A program made the position numbers and the translations under genes. Source: CAYOHG01 sp964465125 (GTDB lineage: Bacteria > Planctomycetota > Phycisphaerae > UBA1845 > Fen-1342). From it: a stretch of 20,252 nucleotides of DNA. Below, piece after piece: positions 1-6,753 of this stretch. Where the stretch lies: contig CAYXIO010000067.1 of the NCBI GenBank assembly GCA_964465125.1, forward strand, positions 1-20,252. The letters run 5' to 3'. Within the stretch, counting starts at the first letter, position 1, and each line of letters opens with the position of its first letter. Under the pieces are notes generated by a model, which was not told the DNA's origin, did not search any database, and saw only the letters and a list, made by a program, of their open reading frames with translations.

Positions 1-95
1 GCCCGCCGCACACGCGCGGCGCCGACCCCGCCGCGCGGCTTGCACGAGCGCACCGAGCAATCCGCGCGCCCGGAAGACAAGCGGAATGGTCAACA

Positions 96-237
96 GGGCT
101 AGGGGGCAAAGGGTCGAGGGGAGAGGGCAAGAGACGAAGGGACAGAGGGGGGAAAGAGGCGGAGACACGGAATGCGCAGAGCGGCGTTCCTCGCGGCTTG
201 CCCCTTGACCCTTCGGCGCCCTGCGCCCTGCGCCCTT
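96..237. repeat. G-run-rich imperfect inverted repeat downstream of the asparaginase gene
   Basis: On the plus strand, 96-152 carries seven runs of three or more G (96-98, 102-106, 111-113, 118-121, 125-127, 139-141, 147-152) with mostly 3-5 base spacers, so it fits the G-quadruplex pattern. Bases 201-237 carry matching C runs with a tandem GCGCCCT unit. The two arms pair: 109-121 is the reverse complement of 201-213 with one mismatch. The element lies just past the 3' end of the minus-strand gene that stops at 241, so its transcript could fold into a long-range stem. Bases 1-95 hold no gene I can support. A plus-strand reading frame is open from base 1 to a stop at 100-102, but nothing in it is recognisable. 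Confidence 0.5.
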
Positions 238-240
238 TCG

Positions 241-1287
241 CTACGGCTTCGCGAACAGCCCCGACAGTTCCATCTGGCGCGAGCCGCTGGCATCGTGCAC
301 CGTCATCTTCACGCCGGGCATGAGCGACGCGCCGCCGACCTGGCCGTCCTTGCGGATCGCATACATCGTCACCTGATAGTTCGGGTTGCCGCTCGCGTCG
401 CGCAGCCGCTTCTCCGTGCGCTTCGCGATCCGCCGCAGCGCCTCCATGCAGGCTTCCTGTGGGCTCATTCCGCCGCGCATCAGCTCGACCACCGCGAAGG
501 ACGAAAGGTTTTGAAGATTGGCCTCGCCGCGGCCGGTCGAGCCACACGCGCCGACCTCGTTGTCAACGTAGAGACCCGCGCCGAGGATGGGCGAGTCGCC
601 CACGCGACCGGGGATCTTGTACGACAGCCCCGAGGTCGACGTGCAGCCCACCAGGTCGCTCGCCGCGGTCAGCGCCATGCACGTGATCGTCCCGTACGTG
701 AAGTTCCGCCCCTCCTCGCGCTCCCAGCGGCGGGCTTCCTGATCCGCCTCCGGGTGCAGCCAGTCGTCTTCGGCGGAGTGCTTCTCTTTCCAGTCCAGCC
801 AGATGCGCCGCGCTTCGTCGGTGAGCAGCTCCTGCTCGGGGAAGCCGTGGGCCCGCGCGAAGCGCAGCGCTCCCTCGCCGACCAGCAGAACGTGATCGCT
901 GCGGCGCATCACCTTCAACGCGACGCTGGACGGATTCTTGACGTGTTGCAGTGCGGCGACTGCGCCGGCCTTGTGCACGCGCCCGTCCATCACGCAGGAG
1001 TCGAGCTCGACCACGCCGTCCTCGTTGGGCAGTCCGCCGTAGCCGACCGAGTGGTCATTCGGATCGTCCTCGACAACGTTGATGCCTTCGACGACGGCGT
1101 CGAGGGGATCGGCGCCGGCCCGGATGCGATCAAACGCCCGAGCGCAGGCGCGAACGCCGTTAGCGCTGGAGATCAGCAGCGGGCGGTTGTCCGGCGAATC
1201 CTGACCAGCTTGCACGGGGAATCCTCCGAGACCGAGCGCGGCAGCGGCGGCGGCGCTCTGCACGAATTCACGACGGGTGATCGACAT
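241..1287 (-). CDS. Tat-exported N4-(beta-N-acetylglucosaminyl)-L-asparaginase / isoaspartyl peptidase family hydrolase
   Basis: This 348-residue protein belongs to the Ntn-hydrolase asparaginase type 2 (glycosylasparaginase) family, which cleaves N-glycosylated asparagine or isoaspartyl bonds after autoproteolysis into alpha and beta chains. The start at 1287 was chosen because it opens a clean Tat signal: twin Arg at residues 5-6 (ITRREF) followed by an Ala-rich stretch to about residue 27. The likely nucleophile is Thr200 in YGTITCMAL, with the substrate-binding segments GRVGDSP (227-233) and GACGSTGRGE (246-255) behind it. The early VGYGGLPNEDG (81-91) is also typical of the family. It is presumably periplasmic or surface-exposed. 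It stands alone on the minus strand, divergent from the YlbF gene, and only a weak ribosome site (GAG) precedes the ATG. The family call is secure. The exact substrate (glycosyl-Asn or isoaspartyl dipeptide) cannot be read from the sequence. Confidence 0.9.
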   Translation of the reverse strand: MSITRREFVQSAAAAAALGLGGFPVQAGQDSPDNRPLLISSANGVRACARAFDRIRAGADPLDAVVEGINVVEDDPNDHSVGYGGLPNEDGVVELDSCVMDGRVHKAGAVAALQHVKNPSSVALKVMRRSDHVLLVGEGALRFARAHGFPEQELLTDEARRIWLDWKEKHSAEDDWLHPEADQEARRWEREEGRNFTYGTITCMALTAASDLVGCTSTSGLSYKIPGRVGDSPILGAGLYVDNEVGACGSTGRGEANLQNLSSFAVVELMRGGMSPQEACMEALRRIAKRTEKRLRDASGNPNYQVTMYAIRKDGQVGGASLMPGVKMTVHDASGSRQMELSGLFAKP

Positions 1288-1450
1288 GGCTCTGCTCGCA
1301 GGCCGGCCGACCGGGAAACCGAGCGAGGCGTTCGCGCTGGGCAGCGATCCCCGGACTCGGGCCGTCGCGGCATGGTACCGCGTCGGTGCACGCCGCGCAA
1401 CCTGAAGGTAGACTACGCCCCTTGGGGTGGTTTCCACGCGAAAGGCAGCC

Positions 1451-1825
1451 ATGAACGACGCACGAGAGCTGATCGAACAGGCCCGCTCACTGGGCCGGGC
1501 GCTGGCGGCGCACGCGCGGGCCCGCAAGTTCGCCGAGGCGCAGCGCGCCCTGCGCGAAGACGCAACCGCGCGAGCCCTGCTGACCGACTACCAGTCGCAG
1601 GCCCAGCGGCTCTACCAGCTTGAGCAGGAGCGCAAGCCGATCGAGCCGGCGGACAAGCACAAGCTCGCCGACCTTCAGCGACAGGTTGCGGGCAACGATC
1701 TGCTGAAGGGCTTCACGCGCGCCCAGGCCGACTTCATGGAACTTCTGATGCACGTCCACAACGCGGTGGATGAGCCCATGTCGCAGCCCGGCCCGACCGC
1801 CGGCGGCGAGCCGAGGAGCGCCTGA
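1451..1825 (+). CDS. YlbF/YmcA-family (Com_YlbF) helical protein
   Basis: A 124-residue, almost wholly alpha-helical, charged protein with no Cys, no signal peptide and no membrane segment. The pattern DARELIEQARSLGRALA at the N-terminus, then ALLTDYQ, a central Gln/Arg-rich helix, and DLLKGFTRAQADFMELL near the C-terminus matches the YlbF/YmcA family. In Bacillus these proteins form a complex that affects RNA processing, competence and biofilm formation; the role outside Firmicutes is unknown. The start at 1451 is preferred over 1427 because AAAGG lies 5 bases upstream and the family begins with this short helix. The tail after residue 108 is Pro/Gly-rich. The stop is only 3 bases before the next ATG, so it is probably co-transcribed with the glycosyltransferase. 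Confidence 0.75.
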   Translation: MNDARELIEQARSLGRALAAHARARKFAEAQRALREDATARALLTDYQSQAQRLYQLEQERKPIEPADKHKLADLQRQVAGNDLLKGFTRAQADFMELLMHVHNAVDEPMSQPGPTAGGEPRSA

Positions 1826-1828
1826 GCC

Positions 1829-3817
1829 ATGCTCCCGGAAGACGGCGGCCCCAACCCGACGCCTGTCCCATCTCCAGCGAGCGGCGCGGGCACGGCTCGG
1901 CCGGCCCCCGTGCAGCGCGCCACCTGGGGTTGGCTGCTGGCCCTGCTCACCTGGACCGGAATCGTCGCGTATTACGACCTTCGCGGCGGCGCCGGCCTTG
2001 AGCCGACGGACGCCTGGGTGGCGCAGACCGCCCGCGAGATGCGCGAGAACTTCGAGCGCGACGGATGGAGCGGGCTCATCCGGCCGCAATTCAGCAACGA
2101 AACGCGGCTTCAGAAGTCGCCCGGGCCGTACTGGGCGGTGATCGGCGTCAGCTACCTGCGCGGCGGGCCGGTCGACGAGGTTGCCGCGCGGATTCCCAGC
2201 GGTGTCGCGGCGCTGCTGATCGTCGCCAGCGTTTTCTGGCTGACGCGTCGGATGGCGGGGGACCGAGCCGCGGTCTTCGCCGGCTTCGCCTGCTCGTCGA
2301 GCGTGATGATCCTGTATCACTCGCACCGCGCGGCGAGCGACCTGGGCGTCGCGGCCCTGATGACGGTGTCGCTGGCGAGCCTGTGGATCGGCCTGGAGAC
2401 GCACGAGCGCGGGGCCAAGCGCGTCGGGCTGATCCTGCTCGGCTACTTCGCCGCCGGCCTGGCCATGCTCTACAAGATGCCGATGCCGCTGGCCTGCGTC
2501 GGGATCCCGGCGGTGCTGTACGTTTTGCTGATGCGCCGCGGGTCGCTGCTGGTGAGTGGCTGGCACCTGCTGGGGATGCTACTCTTTCTGCTGCCCTGGC
2601 TGCCCTGGGCGATCGCAATCGTCGGCGAACAGGGCGTGGCGCTCGACAAGTGGCGGACCGAGTTCTTCGACCGCTTCACGGGAGACCTGCCCAACGTCGC
2701 CGAGCAGAAACACGACGGGCGGCTGTACCTGCTCTACCTGGGCGTCGCGGCAGCCTTCGCGGCACCCTACACGCTGTCCATTCTGCCGTCGCTGGCGCGG
2801 CCGTTCCGTCGCGGGACGAACGTCGACCGCCGAGGCGCCGGCTTCGTGCTGATCTGGTTCCTGAGCCTGCTGGCGTTCTTCACCGCGGCGACCGGCAAGG
2901 AGACGCGCTATTTTCTGCCCGCCATGCCGCCCCTGTTCGTGCTGCTGGGCATTGAGCTGTCGGCGTTCTTCGACCCGCGGCGGGCCAGGACGCCGGCGCG
3001 CGACCGGGCGGCCGCGACCGCGGTGATTCTGCTCGTGCCGGGCGCGTTGGTCGCCATCGGTGTCTGGCTCCAGCGCTGGCTGGTCAAGTCGGCTTCCGTC
3101 GGCGGCGTCTCCTGGGAACTGCTGTTCCCGCCGTTCGTCGTCGTCGCGACGCTGATCTCCGTGGGGACGATCGTTTCCGCGCTGTGTTACGCGCGGCGGC
3201 GCGAAGGAGAGTCGTTCGCCGCGCTGGTGGCGATGATGTACGCGGTCTGGATCTACGCCTGGCCGAACGTGACGCCGCTGCTGGCGTCGCAGGCGGAGTT
3301 CCGCGATTTCGCGGCGCAGTTGCGCGAACTCTCGGCGGAGGAGCAGTCGCATCTGCGGCAGATCGCCCAGCAGGACCCGCGCATCATCTGGTACTCCGAT
3401 GTTCGATTTCCGCGCCTGATCGACCAGCTCGAGCTGCTCGCGGCGCAGAGCGGCCGGCGCGATCCGGCGTTCGAGGAGCGCGAGTACGGCCGGCGCATGA
3501 TCGCATCGCTGGAATCGGCTGATCTGGCGCTGTTCGTGATCGGGCTGGAACATTTCGTGCGGTTCCAGGTCGTTGCACCGATTGAGCTGGCGCGCGAGGG
3601 CCGGCCGTTTCCGAAGACGTACACCTGGGCGGCCGCGCGGCTCGGCGCCTACGGACACCGCTACATCCTGTTCAGCAATCAGCCCCCGCCCAGGGAACCG
3701 CCGAACACCGACTGGTTGAGCGAACTGGTGGACAAGGCGCGCAGCTCGCACGATCGCGCGGGAGCGCCGGCCGAGCCGATCGATTCCGCGCCGCAAGCTC
3801 CCGCGGCGACGCCGTAA
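1829..3817 (+). CDS. ArnT/PMT-like GT-C glycosyltransferase, polytopic membrane protein
   Basis: A 662-residue inner-membrane protein of the ArnT/dolichyl-phosphate-mannosyltransferase (GT39/GT83) type. These enzymes move a sugar from a polyprenyl-phosphate donor to lipid A, glycolipid or protein on the outer face of the membrane. Family marks in order: first transmembrane helix at 34-50; first periplasmic loop LEPTDAWVAQTAREM (57-71), with Asp61 where the family keeps an acidic residue; KSPGPYW (96-102), like the ArnT KxPxxYW; RIPSGVAALL (121-130); HSHRAASDLG (164-173); and TGKETRYFLPAMPPL (355-369), the family's K/R-YxLPxxPxL segment. About ten hydrophobic helices can be seen. The region after about residue 490 is a soluble C-terminal domain. 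GAGGAG sits 10 bases before the ATG. It overlaps neither neighbour but is tightly packed with both. The acceptor is unknown; the LpxL-type gene next door suggests a lipid. Confidence 0.82.
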   Translation: MLPEDGGPNPTPVPSPASGAGTARPAPVQRATWGWLLALLTWTGIVAYYDLRGGAGLEPTDAWVAQTAREMRENFERDGWSGLIRPQFSNETRLQKSPGPYWAVIGVSYLRGGPVDEVAARIPSGVAALLIVASVFWLTRRMAGDRAAVFAGFACSSSVMILYHSHRAASDLGVAALMTVSLASLWIGLETHERGAKRVGLILLGYFAAGLAMLYKMPMPLACVGIPAVLYVLLMRRGSLLVSGWHLLGMLLFLLPWLPWAIAIVGEQGVALDKWRTEFFDRFTGDLPNVAEQKHDGRLYLLYLGVAAAFAAPYTLSILPSLARPFRRGTNVDRRGAGFVLIWFLSLLAFFTAATGKETRYFLPAMPPLFVLLGIELSAFFDPRRARTPARDRAAATAVILLVPGALVAIGVWLQRWLVKSASVGGVSWELLFPPFVVVATLISVGTIVSALCYARRREGESFAALVAMMYAVWIYAWPNVTPLLASQAEFRDFAAQLRELSAEEQSHLRQIAQQDPRIIWYSDVRFPRLIDQLELLAAQSGRRDPAFEEREYGRRMIASLESADLALFVIGLEHFVRFQVVAPIELAREGRPFPKTYTWAAARLGAYGHRYILFSNQPPPREPPNTDWLSELVDKARSSHDRAGAPAEPIDSAPQAPAATP

Positions 3818-3840
3818 TCAACCCGCAGCGGGGCAGGTGC

Positions 3841-4863
3841 ATGAGCGAGCGCAGGTCGGCCATCTTCGCGGTTGAACGCTGGCGCGCCGCGTGGCGCGAG
3901 ATGGGCGGCGGCCTGGCCGCGTTCCGCGGGTTCGCTTTGTACGTCGCGGTACGCCTCTGGGCGACGCTGGTGAACGGCTTCCCGGTGTCGGCCAACCTCG
4001 CGACGGCGCGCCTGCTCGGCCGAATCTGGTGGACCCTGGCCGGCAAGCACCGGCGCCGCGCGATGGAGCACCTGCGCGCGGCGCTGGGCGGCGAGCTCAC
4101 GGAAGGGCAATTGCGGCGGATCGCGCAGGCGTCTTTCCTACACTGGAGCCAGGTCTACCTGGTCGAGTTGGCGCTGACGCAGCGCCTGATCAACCTCTGG
4201 TCGTGGGCCCGCTACGTCGAGCTCGGCGACCTGAGCGAGGCGCTGCGCCGGCTGCTCGCCCAGCGCGGCGCGGTCATGGTGACGGCCCATTTCGGCAATT
4301 TCGAGCTGCTGGGCTACACCATCGCGCGGCTGGGACTGCCCATCGCGGCGCTGATGCGGCCGCTCGACAACCCGCTGCTGAACAACTGGCTGCTGCGCTC
4401 GCGCGAGACCGGCGGGCTCGAGCTGATCTTCAAGAAGGGCGCCACCGCGCGGGCCGACGAGGTGCTGCGCGAGCGCGAGACGCTCTGCTTCATCGCCGAC
4501 CAGGACGCCGGCAAGAAGCAGGTCTTCTCGGATTTCTTCGGCCGCAAGGCGTCGTGGTACAAGTCGATCGGCTTGCTGGCGATGTCGCACCGCGTGCCGG
4601 TGATCGTCGGCAGCGCGGTGCGCACGCGGCGCGGGTTTCACTACCGCATCGAAGTCGAGCGCATCATCGACCCCGAAGAATGGGACGCCAGCGCGGAGCC
4701 GTTGCAGTTTCTGACCGATTCGTTCGCGGCGGCGCTGGAGCGTGCGATCCGCAAGCACCCCGAGCAGTACTTGTGGATTCACCGGCGCTGGAAAACCCGC
4801 CCGCGCGACGAGCAACCGGCCGAGTCACCCGCGGCATCGCCGCGCGCGCCGGCGCGCGTGTGA
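3841..4863 (+). CDS. LpxL/HtrB-type lysophospholipid (lipid A) acyltransferase
   Basis: A 340-residue member of the lipid A biosynthesis lauroyl/myristoyl acyltransferase family (LpxL/LpxM, Pfam Lip_A_acyltrans). These enzymes add secondary acyl chains to lipid A precursors at the inner membrane. The catalytic HX4E motif is His150-FGNF-Glu155. Further family marks are IADQDAG (218-224), FFGRKAS (232-238) and the C-terminal HPEQYLWIHRRWKTRP (306-321). A hydrophobic N-terminal helix at about 29-48 would anchor the protein. GGGGCAGG lies just before the ATG. It follows the glycosyltransferase after 23 bases, so both are probably in one transcript. Its presence implies an LPS-like outer-membrane lipid, but the same fold also acylates other glycolipids (for example phosphatidylinositol mannosides or ornithine lipids), so the precise acceptor is open. 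Confidence 0.88.
   Translation: MSERRSAIFAVERWRAAWREMGGGLAAFRGFALYVAVRLWATLVNGFPVSANLATARLLGRIWWTLAGKHRRRAMEHLRAALGGELTEGQLRRIAQASFLHWSQVYLVELALTQRLINLWSWARYVELGDLSEALRRLLAQRGAVMVTAHFGNFELLGYTIARLGLPIAALMRPLDNPLLNNWLLRSRETGGLELIFKKGATARADEVLRERETLCFIADQDAGKKQVFSDFFGRKASWYKSIGLLAMSHRVPVIVGSAVRTRRGFHYRIEVERIIDPEEWDASAEPLQFLTDSFAAALERAIRKHPEQYLWIHRRWKTRPRDEQPAESPAASPRAPARV
4841..4860. other. GC palindrome at the end of the acyltransferase gene, between convergent genes
   Basis: Bases 4843-4858 read the same on both strands (CGCGCGCC followed by its complement), and the outer pair 4841/4860 also matches. The element covers the last codons of the plus-strand gene. A minus-strand gene ends 44 bases further on, so it could fold in either transcript. 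There is no T-run on either side, so it is at best a poor intrinsic terminator, and palindromes of G and C alone also arise by chance in such DNA. Confidence 0.3.
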
Positions 4864-4906
4864 CTTCTCCGGCCGTCGCGATCGAAAACCTCTACTTTCC
4901 CGCTCT

Positions 4907-6676
4907 TTACGGCGAGGTCGCATCCGGAGCGAGGCGGAACACGCGTACGGGCATCGGGCCGTCGTCGAAGGTGCGCAGCAACTCAACCCCGCGCGCCGTC
5001 TCCGGCTCTTCGAGCGGCGCGAAGCGGTCCAATCCCCACTTCGCGACGTAGTAGTCGCCCTGCTCGGTGAAAACGTCGTACCAGACCAGCCAACGCGCCC
5101 GCCGCTCGCGCAGCTCCTCTTGCAGATCATCCCAATTCGCGCTGTGAAGGTCTTCCGGCCCCAGGTCGCACAGGGCCGCGCGATGCGGCCGATAGAGCCT
5201 GGCGAGCCCCGGCGTGGGGCTGAAGACGCACTCTCCGTCGGCGCGCTGCTGATCCACCCAGCGCAGCGCATCCATCAGCGGCTGCATTTCCCTGCCGCTG
5301 CCGAGCGTCTGGATGCCGACGCGGGCCTGCACGAGTGCCACCGGCAGCAGCAGCACGAGCAGCAGCGTGCGCGGCGTGCGTCCACGGGGTGCCGTTGCGA
5401 CCATCGCCAGCGTCGCGCCGAGCGCAATCCATACAACAGAGACCGGCCAGTCCGGGCGCGCCCGGAGCAGGTCCGCCAGACCCCCGGCCTCGCCGGAGAC
5501 GACCACCAGCGCGACCGCCGACAGCAACACGCTGACCACGGCGAGCGCCAGGCGCCGCCCTGGGAGAAGATGCAGGCCGCGCGCCGCGTGCTCGGCGCCG
5601 TGCACGACGGCGATCGCAAGCACCGGCAGCAACGGATACGCAAAACGCACGAAATCGAACGGAAGCGCGGCGTGAACGAAGGCGTAGCCGACCAAGGCAA
5701 TCAGTGCGACGCTGAAACCCGGCGCACGCGCGAGCAGGAGGCGTACGCCGCCGAGCGCCGCAAGCAGGACAAGTCCGACCCGGGCCGACGCGGCAAGCCA
5801 GGATTCGTACTCGCCGCACCAGACCGGGAGTCGCAGCCGCGAAGGATCCCAGAAGCCGCGCCCGAACAGGCGCAGCGTGCCCAGCAGGTCGATCGCGTGT
5901 GCCTCGGCGATCTGCGCGAGGTAGTGATCGCGCGATCGTTCGGCCCACGTGACCGCGGTCGCCGCGAGCCAGAGCACCAACGGAGCGGCCGCCGGCAGCG
6001 CTCGGCGCAGCAACGCCGGCGGGCGCGTGCCTCGCTGCCGGTCCCACCAGACCAGCCCGACGAGCAGGCCGGCGAGATCGTAGCGGGCGACGCAGGCGAG
6101 CGCTGCCGCGACATACGCCAGCGACGAGCCGCGCGCGGCAAGCAGCACCGTTGCAAGCATCGATGTGAGCATGAGCGGCTCGACGAGCGAGTGCGCGGTG
6201 CAATACAGACCGACTGGCAGCAGGGCGAAGAGCAGGGCCGCCCAGCGTCCCGCGCCAGGACTGATCCACGCGCACGCCAGCGCGTGCGTGAGCAGGACGT
6301 TCAGCGGAAGCAGCAGGGTATTGATCAGCTCGCCGGCCAGCGCAGGCGCAGGGCGCGGCAGCCTGCCGTGCCATTCGAGCAGCCGCGCCAGCCCTGCCAG
6401 CAGCAGCGGAAAGAGCGGTGCACGCTTGAGCGTCGCGGGAGGCTCGCCGCCCAGTAGCGCGTCGCCAGTCTCGAAGAACTCGAGGAAATCGCCGTGCGGC
6501 TTGGCGAAGTGACCGAAGCACGTGAAGGCCAGCAGCGCGGCGATCGCCACGAGCAGGACGCGATCGGAAGCCGCGCTGTCTTGCGACGGTGCGGCGGGCG
6601 CGGAGACGGTGGGCGGCGTGAGCCCAGCCGTCGCGGTAACCGGTGAAACGATCGCAGGCGCTGTCACGACCGTCAT
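4907..6676 (-). CDS. GT-C-like polytopic membrane protein, putative glycosyltransferase
   Basis: A 589-residue protein with a disordered Ala/Pro/Thr-rich start (1-36), about ten hydrophobic helices from 39 to 450, and a soluble C-terminal part (460-589). The early segment HGDFLEFFETGDALLGGEPP (61-80) followed by RAPLFPLLLAGLARLL matches the first loop and second helix of GT-C glycosyltransferases of the ArnT/PMT superfamily, with Asp63 and Glu66 as candidate catalytic acids. LPFDFVRFAYPLLPVLAI (338-355) resembles the family's R-Y-LLP segment. The overall match is weaker than for the 1829-3817 protein. It converges on the acyltransferase gene. No Shine-Dalgarno is seen before the ATG at 6676; a GTG at 6667 is an alternative start. 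The hairpin just upstream separates it from the PKD gene. The substrate is unknown. Confidence 0.7.
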   Translation of the reverse strand: MTVVTAPAIVSPVTATAGLTPPTVSAPAAPSQDSAASDRVLLVAIAALLAFTCFGHFAKPHGDFLEFFETGDALLGGEPPATLKRAPLFPLLLAGLARLLEWHGRLPRPAPALAGELINTLLLPLNVLLTHALACAWISPGAGRWAALLFALLPVGLYCTAHSLVEPLMLTSMLATVLLAARGSSLAYVAAALACVARYDLAGLLVGLVWWDRQRGTRPPALLRRALPAAAPLVLWLAATAVTWAERSRDHYLAQIAEAHAIDLLGTLRLFGRGFWDPSRLRLPVWCGEYESWLAASARVGLVLLAALGGVRLLLARAPGFSVALIALVGYAFVHAALPFDFVRFAYPLLPVLAIAVVHGAEHAARGLHLLPGRRLALAVVSVLLSAVALVVVSGEAGGLADLLRARPDWPVSVVWIALGATLAMVATAPRGRTPRTLLLVLLLPVALVQARVGIQTLGSGREMQPLMDALRWVDQQRADGECVFSPTPGLARLYRPHRAALCDLGPEDLHSANWDDLQEELRERRARWLVWYDVFTEQGDYYVAKWGLDRFAPLEEPETARGVELLRTFDDGPMPVRVFRLAPDATSP

Positions 6677-6683
6677 GAAATGA

Positions 6684-6722
6684 CCGGGCCGGGCGAGCTG
6701 TCAAGCGACTCGCCCGGCCCGG
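6684..6722 (-). terminator. Perfect 14-bp stem hairpin between the PKD gene and the GT-C gene
   Basis: Bases 6684-6697 are the exact reverse complement of 6709-6722, with an 11-base loop (6698-6708). In the minus-strand transcript the hairpin begins 31 bases after the PKD gene stop and ends 7 bases before the GT-C start codon. Only a short T-containing stretch (TCATTT) follows, so termination would be imperfect. The loop strand reads TTGACA on the minus strand, a perfect -35 hexamer, so a promoter may share the site. Confidence 0.6.
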
Positions 6723-6753
6723 CCGGAATTCAGCAGGAGCACGGCAGCCCGGC

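Noticed and set aside
1..95. Partial gene at the left edge on either strand
   Set aside because: A plus-strand frame ends at 102 and a minus-strand TTG at 93 could open a hydrophobic peptide, but neither has a motif or ribosome site, so no call is made.
1409..1414. TAGACT as a -10 element for the YlbF operon
   Set aside because: No acceptable -35 lies 16-18 bases upstream, and a single weak hexamer is not enough.
172..1623. Plus-strand 483-codon frame over the asparaginase gene and into the YlbF gene
   Set aside because: It runs through two genes in other frames and has no family similarity; the minus-strand asparaginase signature is clear.
4742..6457. Plus-strand 571-codon frame opposite the second GT-C gene
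   Set aside because: Its translation is Arg/Gln-rich low complexity, whereas the minus strand gives membrane helices and GT-C loop motifs.
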